Shown here: piece by piece, positions 33,182-45,600 of the stretch
Position numbering within the stretch: position 1 is the first letter of the stretch
Layout of the letters: each line of letters starts with the position of its first letter
Assembly (NCBI GenBank): GCA_947650285.1
Contig: CANTFL010000748.1
Span: forward strand, 248,001-312,000
DNA: 64,000 nucleotides
Reading direction: 5' to 3'
Source of the DNA: Hyaloperonospora brassicae
Taxonomy: Eukaryota > Oomycota > Peronosporomycetes > Peronosporales > Peronosporaceae
Translations under genes and position numbers: made by a program
The notes under the pieces: generated by a model
What the model saw: the letters and a program-made list of their open reading frames with translations, nothing else
Told to the model about the DNA's origin: nothing
Databases searched by the model: none

Positions 33182-35902
33182 TTACGCCTTTGTTTGCTGT
33201 AGATTCGCGCTCAGATCTTCCAGCATCACCTTTGCGTCGTCAATGAGCTGTGTCTCCGCGCGCAGCACGTCAAAGCAGATTTGTTTCTTCTCGGCCGAGA
33301 GCGTTGGAGGACGGCTGCTGTCCGTGCTACGGAGGGGACTCCACTGTCGACTCGAAGAAGGTGCCGGGGGTCCCGAGTTTCCCAGCGACCGCACTGCGCG
33401 CTGACCCTGGACGATCAACTCTGCAACTCGAGACTTCATCCGACGCACTTCCACGGCCATGAGATCAAGGTTGTCCTTGAACTCGCGCTCAGCACGCGAC
33501 AAATGTGGCTGGTTCTCCTTCACTGCTTGGAGTACAGCGGCCGCGCGCTTGCTGAGGTTCTGCTGCACGGCCAGCGCACGCTCCACCTTCTCTTGAAGCT
33601 CCTTCATGGACGTACGCGCGTCGTCCACGGTTGCCTGCACATGCACCAGTTTCTCGGTCTGCGTCTTCGCCATCGTAGCATGCAACTGGAGTCGGTCCCG
33701 GATGAGCTGGTCCATCTCGTCGACGTACTCGACGTCCTCGTACAAGATCTTCACTCGCTCTAGCACAAATACAAGCACATCCTCGTCGATCTCGTGCATC
33801 AACGTGTTGCCGGTCACTCGAGTTCCACGCGCACTGAGCGCCTCCAACTTTGCCGCGACGATGTCTTCGAATGGCTGGATCGTACCATCGCTCGAGCTGC
33901 TCGTCACCAGAGCCCGCGACTTGGAATTCGCGATGGAGGCCAACGTGCCGGGCAGCGTCTTTTGTGAACTCTGTCCGTCTCTGTTGGCGCCATTGCTGTC
34001 CGCAAGCATTCCTTTGAGCAACTCACTCGACGCAGCGCTGACGTTCACGACTTCGAAACTACCGGACGCGAGGCGTAGCAGCAGCAAGTGCCCAAAGTCC
34101 ACGTTCTTCACAACACGAGCACCAACAACGTTCGAAACCACAGCGCCAGGGGCAGCCGGAGAAGAACTCATGCTGTTAGGCGACACGCTGAAGACGTGGC
34201 GGACGGAGCTTTTCGGCAATGTCGTGAACTGCTTGCCCGAGGCAAGTGCGAACACCCAACTGACGTTGATCACGTGCACGCCTGTCGAATGCAGACAGTA
34301 GACCAGTCGCGGATCAGCTGCGTCCCGCTCCAGCACAGCCTTGCCGCCGGAATCATCAACGCCAAGGTTGAGGCACTCGAGTAGCAGCGCTGTTGGGTTG
34401 CGCGCGGCCGTGGTCGCTGCTGGCTGGCGCTGACTTTTCCACTGCGGTCGAATGGGCGCGTCCAGCAGAATGAGCTCTACGTGCCCCGACGTAAACGTAC
34501 GCATCAGGAACGGCGATGCGCTCATCGACAGGGTCTCGGCAGTGCGACGTGGAGCGTGTGGCACCACAAGCAGTGACGTCGCAGACGATCCTCCGGCCAC
34601 TTGGTTTTTGCCTTCGACGATGGACTGAGGGCTCACGTCCATGGGTCCCTGCAACGCCAGCGGCCACGTGTTTGGCGATATACCGCTCACGTGAGGGCTC
34701 ACGTAGCAGAATGCATCGGGATCAACAGTGTCGTTGTCGGCAGGAAAAGCTCGTGCCCGTCCACCGGGCGGGGGGCTCTTGCGCCGCGTGTAGGCTTGTG
34801 CCCAGCCTTCTTGTAGCCAGTACTTCTGTGACTTTAACAGCAGCAATCGAGTCTGCAGTCCACTGCCGTTGGCCTTGATTGCGTCTTTGCATATCGATAT
34901 CTGCGCGTCGACTTCGCTCGTCAAGAGCTGGTAAAACGGTTTGCTCACGACGCAATCGTACGGCACCAACGGGCACAGTGCATACACTGCACCGTCCGAC
35001 CGCAGCACGTAGCACGTGAACGCCTCCCAGATCTGCACGGCCTGCGTCTGCACGGTCTGGTGCTGTAGCAGGCAAGTCGAAGCGCCAAAGCTGACGCTCA
35101 CCGAGCCCGCTCCTGTCGCCCGTGCTTTGGCCGGGAAATCCAAACAGTGGCGTTGCTCCGGCTTCGACACGTCCTGCTGCGTATTAAACAGCTCAATCTC
35201 TTCTGCGTCAGAGAGCACGACAACGTGCGTGTCGCTCAGCGGATGCCACGCGGCGTAGCACACGTTGGCAAAGTACCCGATCGCGCGGACCCCTCCGACG
35301 CCCTGTTCTTGTGACACAAACGCCACGCGCTTGTCGGCATTTGCGCGTCGCGTGACCTGTTCCTGCACGTCGTCCAGATCCGTTTGCGCGGCGTCGTCCA
35401 GCGCAACGCTCTCCTCGCTGCCGTCTTCGTACTTGACCAGAAACCAGAGCCTCCGGTCGTCTTCGGGTCGGCGCTGCAGCCGCAACGGCTGGCGCTCGGT
35501 CTCTACGGGCAGCCGCAGCACTTTAAGCCATTTCTTGGCCACCAGCAGCACTTGTGAGCCACTGGCGTTCAGCTTAATCTGCTCCACTGCGGCCGCTTCG
35601 TGTGGCAGCAGTGGCGGATCGAGCAGCACATGTCGCAGCAGCGGCGGCGGCGTCGACGTCGCGTGGCTCTGGTGGAACACGTCGACGAGGAACAGTCGGC
35701 CGCTGTCGCTCCAGAGAGCGGCGCTGCCGTCGCGCACGTCGAACGTCTGCAGGTGTGCGGCCGTGCGGAGGTCCGCGTACGTCGGGGGCGGGACGCTGCC
35801 ACACAGGCGCAAGTTGGCGCGCAACGCCCAGTCGTCTTTGGACGCCGACGTGGCGGTGGTGGCGGTGGCTGACGAGCCGGCGGCGGGGGCGTGCATGGTC
35901 AC
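33182..35902 (-). CDS. NUP88: Nucleoporin Nup88 family
   Basis: A single-exon ORF of 906 residues. Nup88 (MOS7 in plants) sits on the cytoplasmic side of the nuclear pore with Nup214 and Nup62 and controls CRM1-dependent export. The N-terminal two thirds read as a beta-propeller (VRDGSAALWSDSGRLFLVDV, SGSQVLLVAKKWLKVLRLP, NTWPLALQGPMD, RLVYCLHSTGVHVINVSW). From about residue 720 to 890 the sequence is heptad-rich (LVHVQATVDDARTSMKEL, LSRAEREFKDNLDLMAVEV), the expected C-terminal coiled coil. The order, the length and the LHSTGVHV motif fit the family. It starts with a short Ala/Thr-rich tail. It diverges from the transporter gene with a 571-bp gap, and its stop lies 97 bp from the inverted duplication. 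Confidence 0.88.
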   Translation of the reverse strand: MTMHAPAAGSSATATTATSASKDDWALRANLRLCGSVPPPTYADLRTAAHLQTFDVRDGSAALWSDSGRLFLVDVFHQSHATSTPPPLLRHVLLDPPLLPHEAAAVEQIKLNASGSQVLLVAKKWLKVLRLPVETERQPLRLQRRPEDDRRLWFLVKYEDGSEESVALDDAAQTDLDDVQEQVTRRANADKRVAFVSQEQGVGGVRAIGYFANVCYAAWHPLSDTHVVVLSDAEEIELFNTQQDVSKPEQRHCLDFPAKARATGAGSVSVSFGASTCLLQHQTVQTQAVQIWEAFTCYVLRSDGAVYALCPLVPYDCVVSKPFYQLLTSEVDAQISICKDAIKANGSGLQTRLLLLKSQKYWLQEGWAQAYTRRKSPPPGGRARAFPADNDTVDPDAFCYVSPHVSGISPNTWPLALQGPMDVSPQSIVEGKNQVAGGSSATSLLVVPHAPRRTAETLSMSASPFLMRTFTSGHVELILLDAPIRPQWKSQRQPAATTAARNPTALLLECLNLGVDDSGGKAVLERDAADPRLVYCLHSTGVHVINVSWVFALASGKQFTTLPKSSVRHVFSVSPNSMSSSPAAPGAVVSNVVGARVVKNVDFGHLLLLRLASGSFEVVNVSAASSELLKGMLADSNGANRDGQSSQKTLPGTLASIANSKSRALVTSSSSDGTIQPFEDIVAAKLEALSARGTRVTGNTLMHEIDEDVLVFVLERVKILYEDVEYVDEMDQLIRDRLQLHATMAKTQTEKLVHVQATVDDARTSMKELQEKVERALAVQQNLSKRAAAVLQAVKENQPHLSRAEREFKDNLDLMAVEVRRMKSRVAELIVQGQRAVRSLGNSGPPAPSSSRQWSPLRSTDSSRPPTLSAEKKQICFDVLRAETQLIDDAKVMLEDLSANLQQTKA

Positions 35903-36473
35903 GAATCGTTCGGGCAGCGGCCGAAATGGGTACAGGTTACGCGACTGCTGTACCCGACAGAGAGAGTGTGTGGTACGAGACGGGGCTACGATTCTCGGCC
36001 AAGTGGTCTTGATGCTTACGTCATCATAGAGGCTGCGGTGTTCGTGGGCGTTTGATAGTTAGGCGACTCGGATAACTGCTATGTATCGTTTGTAGCTGTA
36101 GTCTAGGACAGCAGCTATAACCTAGAATTGAGCAACTGTAAGCTAGACCTGTCCAGATACGTAACGAAAAGTCGCTGATCAGAGCTGCCGTTGCACCAAA
36201 CGCGCGTGGTGTCCGTTGGCCCGAGACGCGCAACCGGCATCGGATCAGCTCTTGTCACTCGCTGTGTTTGACGAGCACCTCAACGCTGAGAGCGGTTGCC
36301 GCGACAGTTGCGTTGCTCGAACGCGTCTCGAAATCAGATGCAGCGCACCATTTGCTGACGTTTTTCCCGGAGGTGAGGGGCGAAGAATAGACTGACGGTG
36401 TTCAAACAGACGATTACGGACCCGCGCGCACTAAAAAGTAAACAAACTAAAAAAACGGTTTAAAACGCTTTTA
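35903..36473. promoter_or_regulatory. Divergent promoter region NUP88/transporter
   Basis: 571 bp between two divergent start codons. It must contain both promoters. No TATA box or clear initiator was identified by eye. Confidence 0.45.
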
Positions 36474-38415
36474 ATGGAGGCGACGGCGTTTGCGTGCGTG
36501 TCGGTGGGCGTCGCTAGCGCGCTGCTGCTCGTGGACGGAGCAGGTGCGTGTCAATGGGCGGCGGTGCATTGCACGTATGATGCGCAGTCAGTTGACAATG
36601 GACGCGATGGTGCGACGAGGCACAGTTTGCTTGTTGCAGGTAAACGCCGCGTGTCTGGTGACTCGAGCCAGCAGCATTGTGATGCTCATCATAGGCGTGT
36701 CGGCACTAGGGCCAGTCATTGGCTGGATCTATGCGGCGACAGTCAACCGCTGCGATGCCGACGCACAGGGACAACGTCACGCGCTGCAAGTCGATACGTG
36801 TCTTGATGTGGAAGTGTACGGATTAGCTGACTGTCATCAAAGTTGTTGCAGACGGTGCCGCGAAAAGCAGCAGGACGGAAGATGCAACGAGTGTTCCTCG
36901 CGGACACAGCCTCAGCGAGTGTGGGTGTACCTTTGTGCTGCCCACTTGCTTTCTTCCTGGGTGCGTCCCTCGTAGCAAGTCGGCTTGTCATTGCAAGGAT
37001 CTGGTGGTGTTTGGATGTAACTGGTATGGTCTTTGTCGCAGGGCGATCACATGTGGCAATTTGCTATCCCCGTGCTCTTCATGGAGATATTTGTCGACAC
37101 TTTGCTGCCCAGTGCGTGCTTCTCGCTCGTCGTGTACGCAACGTGCTTCCTCGCGATACCACCGGTGGGGAGATACCTTGATGCTGTGCATCGCTGGCAG
37201 GCCATGCGGCTCGCCATCGTACTGGAAAACGTTATGGTTGTCGCCAGTGCGATGCTGCTAGGGGCTATGCTGCTCTTGACCGACGCAGACGGGCTGCACA
37301 AACCAACATGGACGTGGCCGTTGACGCTATTGTATGTGGGCACACTCGTTTGCGGCGGAGTGGGCCAGGTACTTAGCGAGGCACAGACACTGAGTACCGA
37401 GCGCGACTGGATCGTAATCATCGCACAAGATAGTGGATCGGAGCGTTCGGGTGCGCTGGCAAGCCTCAACACTACCCTACGACGCATCGATCTCGCATGC
37501 AAACTGCTCGGGCCTCTTGCGTTCGGCGTAATCATCGACTTCGCAGGTCGTGAGCCTACCACACGCGCTCTGATCGGCGCGTCAACCATCGTGATCTGGA
37601 ACTGTCTGTCCACGCCACTCGAGTACTGTATGATGCGAGATATCTGCAAACTTGTGCCCGGGTTGTCAAGCAAGGAGATCGGCTCGAGTTCTAGAGCGCA
37701 CCGGCACCGGCAAAGTGCAGCAGACGGCCAATCTGCGCTGTCATGTTACGCAGCACAGTGGAGGAACTACATGAGGCATCCGGTGTTCCTGCTCAGCTTT
37801 TCGTATTGTGCGCTGCATATGACAGTTCTCGACAACGGCTCGTTGAGTACCGCGTATCTCAAGTGGCGCGGCGTACCAAACTCGCTCTTGGGCCTAAGTC
37901 GCGGCGTCGGTGCAGTCTTTGGGCTGGTGGGCACCTTGTTGTTCCCCTATTTGCGACGCACCGTTGCTCGGCTCGAGCAAGTTGCCGTATGGAGCATTTG
38001 GCTGATGTGGCTGAGTCTCGTGCCAGTCGCACTGGCATTCGTGCTCGTTGGTGAGTCACGCGAGTCGGACTACGTCATGCTGAGTTGCACGATCGGCGCA
38101 CGACTGTGGCTCTGGAGCGGCGATCTTGCCGAGACGCAGATCATGCAGGAATGGGTCGAGCCGAGCCGTCGCGGGGCCGTTAATGCAATGCAGACGGCCA
38201 CGTGCCAGTTGTTCTTGATACTTCTTCAGCTGATGGGCGTCGTCTTCCACGACCCGAGTCAGTTCGAGGCGCTCGTGTTCGTGTCGGTTGCTGCCGTACT
38301 AGCAGCAGCAGTGGGGTTTACGTTCTGGGACGTCCAGTTTGGCCACCGCCGAAGTCTGTACGTCCAGCACGACGGACCAATTGACGAGACGAAGGCCGTG
38401 CGCATACTATTGTAA
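36474..38415 (+). CDS. SLC40A1: Ferroportin-type metal exporter (SLC40 family)
   Basis: A multi-pass major facilitator protein of the ferroportin family, which exports Fe2+ (and related metals) across the plasma or an organelle membrane. The long last exon, 37042-38415, contains GDHMWQFAIPVLFMEIF, ERDWIVIIA, LNTTLRRIDLACKLLGPLAF, the C-terminal ARLWLWSGDLAETQIMQEWV and SRRGAVNAMQ, all close to ferroportin signatures. The preceding exon ends at 36960 with VYLCAAHLLSSW, continuing straight into GDHMW (81-bp intron, phase 0). About 10 hydrophobic segments are visible. The 5' part (36474-36850) could not be resolved. ATG 36474 starts a hydrophobic segment; a second frame has a membrane-like stretch IVMLIIGVSALGPVIGWIY that may be another exon. 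The symbol denotes the family, not strict orthology. Confidence 0.85.
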
Positions 38416-39680
38416 GCGATACGAAGTGGCTACAGTGCAGCAGTGAACGCACTTGCGCACTTATAAATAGCATCTGTCGAGTAACCGACAGATTGATATG
38501 GCTACGCTCTTGTCGGTCCAAGTGACGCGTCGCTCGCTGTTGCAGTCGAATTGATGACGAAGAATAGGCGTCGATTCATGTTACTCACTGCATGCTCCAG
38601 GGAGGGCGAACGAACACTCTTGTCGATACTGCACTGCGCACACTCTTCGCCAACATTATTGGTCCGCTTGGACGGTTCATCATCGCCACAATCGCCCGCA
38701 ATCAGAGCGCACAATCGATTGCAACAGAGAGCGCCAGTGCAGTATTCGGGTGCGTATGAGGAGGTGCAGTGCGCTGATCACACGACCCCAAGTCTCGACG
38801 TAACGAACGAGGACCTCGCAAGATATGGCCACGACGATAGGGGCGGGTGTCCTTTCGTTACCAGCACAACCGGTGCTACTGCTGGTGCTCTGCACAACGT
38901 AGTTGCCTTCCCATCACGGCCTCTGTGCATCAGCAACATGTCTCTCTCTTTCTCTCTCTCTCTTCTGTCTCCCTTGTAAATAGTTACGGGAACTTTGTGT
39001 CACGGATGGATGAGCGAAACGGTGGTAGTGAGAGCATCGCACGCATCCAATACAACACGGGCATGTATCAGGTATCCACTACACCGCCGCCAAGCGGTCG
39101 TGCGCAACGGGCTGTAGCCATGCGCATTTTTGCAATCGCGTCTCGGTGGCGGAAACTAAACTAAAAAAAGGACAGACCACAGTGCGCCCGCGCAACGTTA
39201 CCGTGGCAGTAGCAGCAGCAGTAGCAGAAGAAGCAGGTCAATTCAGCTTTATGCGAAACACAACCGCAAGGATCGCATAGCCCTAACCGCTTAGAGCGAG
39301 CGGTCGCCGTGTCGCCAAACGCGCGGGCCCGTGGCGTACCCGTGGGACGGGCGGTACACTGTACCAGGAGTCAGTTCCCCTTCGCCGCTGTATGTCTGCA
39401 CGTACCACCACCACCTGTCAACGTCATGAGGCAGCGAGCGCACGATGGCTGCCCTGCTCTGCTCGCGACTGCTGCTTCTACGGCTCGGCTCTCTCTCCCC
39501 TGCTTTCCCGGGCCCTTATCTCGCGCGCCCTCGAAGGCGATTCACGCGGCTGTGCACGTCGCCCACTCGCTCGCGCGCGCCTATCATTCTATCAACCGCT
39601 AGCTCCGTGCTACCACACGCCCCACGTCCGCGCCGACGTACACTTTATTTTGACCGGCCGGTACACAGCACAGAGCCCTT
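38416..39680. other. Intergenic region with TC microsatellite
   Basis: No convincing gene in about 1.26 kb. A TC-rich microsatellite lies at about 38937-38970. The 3' half is the likely promoter of the giant gene. Confidence 0.5.
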
Positions 39681-42600
39681 ATGGTCCACGTGCGCGCGGT
39701 GCGCACTCTGGCGCTCACGGCGCTGGCGGTCGCGCTCGCCGCTTGTGCACAGGCCTCGACGGCAGGGGCAGCAAGAGAGCAGCCCGAGCGGAAGCTCCTG
39801 CTCGGCCTCAACGCGGCCGCCGATCTGGACCACTTGACGAAGCCCCTGGAAGCAGCGCACGAGCCACAAAGTACGACGCCGGACGTGGCTCCACCGCCCG
39901 CGCCGACGGAGGAGCCGCCGCAACCGGACCAGCCGCCGGCGCCAGAGGCCCCAACGTCGGCCTTGGCGCCAGTTACGAACGCGTTGCCGGCGTCTTTGTT
40001 GGCGACGGAGGAATCCCATCACTCGAACGAGTCGCCGGTTCCCGCCCCAGAGACTCCGCCGTCGGTTTCGTCTGCTGAGACGAACCCGTTACCGCCGCCA
40101 CCTCCGCCACCAGTGGAGGGACCACCCGATGCGGATGCGCCACCGCCTCCGGCGCCGGAAGTACCGTCGTCGGTCTTGCCTTCCATTCCCGGCCTGACGC
40201 CGTTGCTGCCGTCACAGGAATCGAATGACCAAAATGGAGCGTCGGGTCCTGCACCGAATGCGCTTTTGCCGGTCGTGCCTTCCGTGACCGAATCGTTGCT
40301 GCCGCCACCTCCGCCACCAGTGGAGGGACCACCCGATGCGGATGCGCCACCACCTCCGGCGCCGGAAGTACCGTCGTCGGTCTTGCCTTCCATTCCTGGC
40401 CTGACGCCGTCGCCGCAGGAATTGAATGACCAAAATGGAGCGTCGGGTCCTGCACCGAATGCGCTTTTGCCGGTCGTGCCTTCCGTGACCGAATCGTTGC
40501 TGCCGCCACCTCCGCCACCAGTGGAGGGACCACCCGATGCGGATGCGCCACCGCCTCCGGCGCCGGAAGTACCGTCGTCGGTCTTGCCTTCCATTCCCGG
40601 CCTGACGCCGTTGCTGCCGTCGCAGGAATCGAATGACCAAAATGGAGCGTCGGGTCCTGCACCGAATGCGCTTTTGCCGGTCGTGCCTTCCGTGACCGAA
40701 TCGTTGCTGCCGCCACCTCCGCCACCAGTGGAGGGACCACCCGATGCGGATGCGCCACCGCCTCCGGCGCCGGAAGTACCGTCGTCGGTCTTGCCTTCCA
40801 TTCCCGGCCTGACGCCGTTGCTGCCGTCGCAGGAATTGAATGACCAAAATGGAGCGTCGGGTCCTGCACCGAATGCGCTTTTGCCGGTCGTGCCTTCCGT
40901 GACCGAATCGTTGCTGCCGCCACCTCCGCCACCAGTGGAGGGACCACCCGATGCGGATGCGCCACCGCCTCCGGCGCCGGAAGTACCGTCGTCGGTCTTG
41001 CCTTCCATTCCCGGCCTGACGCCGTTGCTGCCGTCGCAGGAATTGAATGACCAAAATGGAGCGTCGGGTCCTGCACCGAATGCGCTTTTGCCGGTCGTGC
41101 CTTCCGTGACCGAATCGTTGCTGCCGCCACCTCCGCCACCAGTGGAGGGACCACCCGATGCGGATGCGCCACCGCCTCCGGCGCCGGAAGTACCGTCGTC
41201 GGTCTTGCCTTCCATTCCCGGCCTGACGCCGTTGCTGCCGTCGCAGGAATTGAATGACCAAAATGGAGCGTCGGGTCCTGCACCGAATGCGCTTTTGCCG
41301 GTCGTGCCTTCCGTGACCGAATCGTTGCTGCCGCCACCTCCGCCACCAGTGGAGGGACCACCCGATGCGGATGCGCCACCGCCTCCGGCGCCGGAAGTAC
41401 CGTCGTCGGTCTTGCCTTCCATTCCCGGCCTGACGCCGTTGCTGCCGTCGCAGGAATCGAATGACCAAAATGGAGCGTCGGGTCCTGCACCGAATGCGCT
41501 TTTGCCGGTCGTGCCTTCCGTGACCGAATCGTTGCTGCCGCCACCTCCGCCACCAGTGGAGGGACCACCCGATGCGGATGCGCCACCGCCTCCGGCGCCG
41601 GAAGTACCGTCGTCGGTCTTGCCTTCCATTCCCGGCCTGACGCCGTTGCTGCCGTCGCAGGAATTGAATGACCAAAATGGAGCATCGGGTCCTGCACCGA
41701 ATGCGCTTTTGCCGGTCGTGCCTTCCGTGACCGAATCGTTGTTGCCGTCACTCGCCGTCAGCAGAGCAACCATCCGATCCGATTGTGCCGGCAACGAACT
41801 TGCTACCCGTCGGTCTTGCCTCCCGTGCCCGGCCTGACGCCGTCGCCGCCGCCGCAAGAATTGAATGACCAGAACGGGCCACCGGCTCCTGCACCGAATG
41901 CGCTTCTGCCGGTCGTGCCTTCCGTGACCGAATCGTTGTTGCCGTCATCGCCGTCAGCAGAGCAACCATCCGATCCGATTGTGCCGGCAACGAACTTGCT
42001 ACCGTCGGTCTTGCCTCCCGTGCCCGGCCTGACGCCGTCGTCGCCGCCGCAAGAATTGAATGACCAGAACGGGCCACCGGCTCCTGCACCGAATGCGCTT
42101 CTGCCGGTCGTGCCTTCCGTGACCGAATCGTTGTTGCCGTCATCGCCGTCAGCAGAGCAACCATCCGATCCGATTGTGCCGGCAACGAACTTGCTACCGT
42201 CGGTCTTGCCTCCCGTGCCCGGCCTGACGCCGTCGCCGCCGCCGCAAGAATTGAATGACCAGAACGGGCCACCGGCTCCTGCACCGAATGCGCTTCTGCC
42301 GGTCGTGCCTTCCGTGACCGAATCGTTGTTGCCGTCATCGCCGTCAGCAGAGCAACCATCCGATCCGATTGTGCCGGCAACGAACTTGCTACCGTCGGTC
42401 TTGCCTCCCGTGCCCGGCCTGACGCCGTCGCCGCCGCCGCAAGAATTGAATGACCAGAACGGGCCACCTGCTCCTGCACCGAATGCGCTTCTGCCGGTCG
42501 TGCCTTCCGTGACCGAATCGTTGTTGCCGTCATCGCCGTCAGCAGAGCAACCATCCGATCCGATCGTGCCGGCAACGAACTTGCTACCGTCGGTCTTGCC

Positions 42601-45600
42601 TCCCGTGCCCGGCCTGACGCCGTCGCCGCCGCCGCAAGAATTGAATGACCAGAACGGGCCACCGGCTCCTGCACCGAATGCGCTTCTGCCGGTCGTGCCT
42701 TCCGTGACCGAATCGTTGTTGCCGTCATCGCCGTCAGCAGAGCAACCATCCGATCCGATTGTGCCGGCAACGAACTTGCTACCGTCGGTCTTGCCTCCCG
42801 TGCCCGGCCTGACGCCGTCGCCGCCGCCGCAAGAATTGAATGACCAGAACGGGCCACCGGCTCCTGCACCGAATGCGCTTCTGCCGGTCGTGCCTTCCGT
42901 GACCGAATCGTTGTTGCCGTCATCGCCGTCAGCAGAGCAACCATCCGATCCGATTGTGCCGGCAACGAACTTGCTACCGTCGGTCTTGCCTCCCGTGCCC
43001 GGCCTGACGCCGTCGCCGCCGCCGCAAGAATTGGATGACCAGAACGGGCCACCGGCTCCTGCACCGAATGCGCTTCTGCCGGTCGTGCCTTCCGTGACCG
43101 AATCGTTGTTGCCGTCATCGCCGTCAGCAGAGCAACCATCCGATCCGATTGTGCCGGCAACGAACTTGCTACCGTCGGTCTTGCCTCCCGTGCCCGGCCT
43201 GACGCCGTCGCCGCCGCCGCAAGAATTGAATGACCAGAACGGGCCACCGGCTCCTGCACCGAATGCGCTTCTGCCGGTCGTGCCTTCCGTGACCGAATCG
43301 TTGTTGCCGTCATCGCCGTCAGCAGAGCAACCATCCGATCCGATTGTGCCGGCAACGAACTTGCTACCGTCGGTCTTGCCTCCCGTGCCCGGCCTGACGC
43401 CGTCGCCGCCGCCGCAAGAATTGAATGACCAGAACGGGCCACCGGCTCCTGCACCGAATGCGCTTCTGCCGGTCGTGCCTTCCGTGACCGAATCGTTGTT
43501 GCCGTCATCGCCGTCAGCAGAGCAACCATCCGATCCGATTGTGCCGGCAACGAACTTGCTACCGTCGGTCTTGCCTCCCGTGCCCGGCCTGACGCCGTCG
43601 CCGCCGCCGCAAGAATTGAATGACCAGAACGGGCCACCGGCTCCTGCACCGAATGCGCTTCTGCCGGTCGTGCCTTCCGTGACCGAATCGTTGTTGCCGT
43701 CATCGCCGTCAGCAGAGCAACCATCCGATCCGATTGTGCCGGCAACGAACTTGCTACCGTCGGTCTTGCCTCCCGTGCCCGGCCTGACGCCGTCGCCGCC
43801 GCCGCAAGAATTGAATGACCAGAACGGGCCACCGGCTCCTGCACCGAATGCGCTTCTGCCGGTCGTGCCTTCCGTGACCGAATCGTTGTTGCCGTCATCG
43901 CCGTCAGCAGAGCAACCATCCGATCCGATTGTGCCGGCAACGAACTTGCTACCGTCGGTCTTGCCTCCCGTGCCCGGCCTGACGCCGTCGCCGCCGCCGC
44001 AAGAATTGAATGACCAGAACGGGCCACCGGCTCCTGCACCGAATGCGCTTCTGCCGGTCGTGCCTTCCGTGACCGAATCGTTGTTGCCGTCATCGCCGTC
44101 AGCAGAGCAACCATCCGATCCGATTGTGCCGGCAACGAACTTGCTACCGTCGGTCTTGCCTCCCGTGCCCGGCCTGACGCCGTCGCCGCCGCCGCAAGAA
44201 TTGGATGACCAGAACGGGCCACCGGCTCCTGCACCGAATGCGCTTCTGCCGGTCGTGCCTTCCGTGACCGAATCGTTGTTGCCGTCATCGCCGTCAGCAG
44301 AGCAACCATCCGATCCGATTGTGCCGGCAACGAACTTGCTACCGTCGGTCTTGCCTCCCGTGCCCGGCCTGACGCCGTCGCCGCCGCCGCAAGAATTGAA
44401 TGACCAGAACGGGCCACCGGCTCCTGCACCGAATGCGCTTCTGCCGGTCGTGCCTTCCGTGACCGAATCGTTGTTGCCGTCATCGCCGTCAGCAGAGCAA
44501 CCATCCGATCCGATTGTGCCGGCAACGAACTTGCTACCGTCGGTCTTGCCTCCCGTGCCCGGCCTGACGCCGTCGCCGCCGCCGCAAGAATTGAATGACC
44601 AGAACGGGCCACCGGCTCCTGCACCGAATGCGCTTCTGCCGGTCGTGCCTTCCGTGACCGAATCGTTGTTGCCGTCATCGCCGTCAGCAGAGCAACCATC
44701 CGATCCGATTGTGCCGGCAACGAACTTGCTACCGTCGGTCTTGCCTCCCGTGCCCGGCCTGACGCCGTCGCCGCCGCCGCAAGAATTGAATGACCAGAAC
44801 GGGCCACCGGCTCCTGCACCGAATGCGCTTCTGCCGGTCGTGCCTTCCGTGACCGAATCGTTGTTGCCGTCATCGCCGTCAGCAGAGCAACCATCCGATC
44901 CGATTGTGCCGGCAACGAACTTGCTACCGTCGGTCTTGCCTCCCGTGCCCGGCCTGACGCCGTCGCCGCCGCCGCAAGAATTGAATGACCAGAACGGGCC
45001 ACCGGCTCCTGCACCGAATGCGCTTCTGCCGGTCGTGCCTTCCGTGACCGAATCGTTGTTGCCGTCATCGCCGTCAGCAGAGCAACCATCCGATCCGATT
45101 GTGCCGGCAACGAACTTGCTACCGTCGGTCTTGCCTCCCGTGCCCGGCCTGACGCCGTCGCCGCCGCCGCAAGAATTGAATGACCAGAACGGGCCACCGG
45201 CTCCTGCACCGAATGCGCTTCTGCCGGTCGTGCCTTCCGTGACCGAATCGTTGTTGCCGTCATCGCCGTCAGCAGAGCAACCATCCGATCCGATTGTGCC
45301 GGCAACGAACTTGCTACCGTCGGTCTTGCCTCCCGTGCCCGGCCTGACGCCGTCGCCGCCGCCGCAAGAATTGAATGACCAGAACGGGCCACCGGCTCCT
45401 GCACCGAATGCGCTTCTGCCGGTCGTGCCTTCCGTGACCGAATCGTTGTTGCCGTCATCGCCGTCAGCAGAGCAACCATCCGATCCGATTGTGCCGGCAA
45501 CGAACTTGCTACCGTCGGTCTTGCCTCCCGTGCCCGGCCTGACGCCGTCGCCGCCGCCGCAAGAATTGAATGACCAGAACGGGCCACCGGCTCCTGCACC

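Noticed and set aside
39973..41857. Three long minus-strand ORFs across array A
   Set aside because: Same cause: a stop-free shadow of a repeat whose length is a multiple of three.
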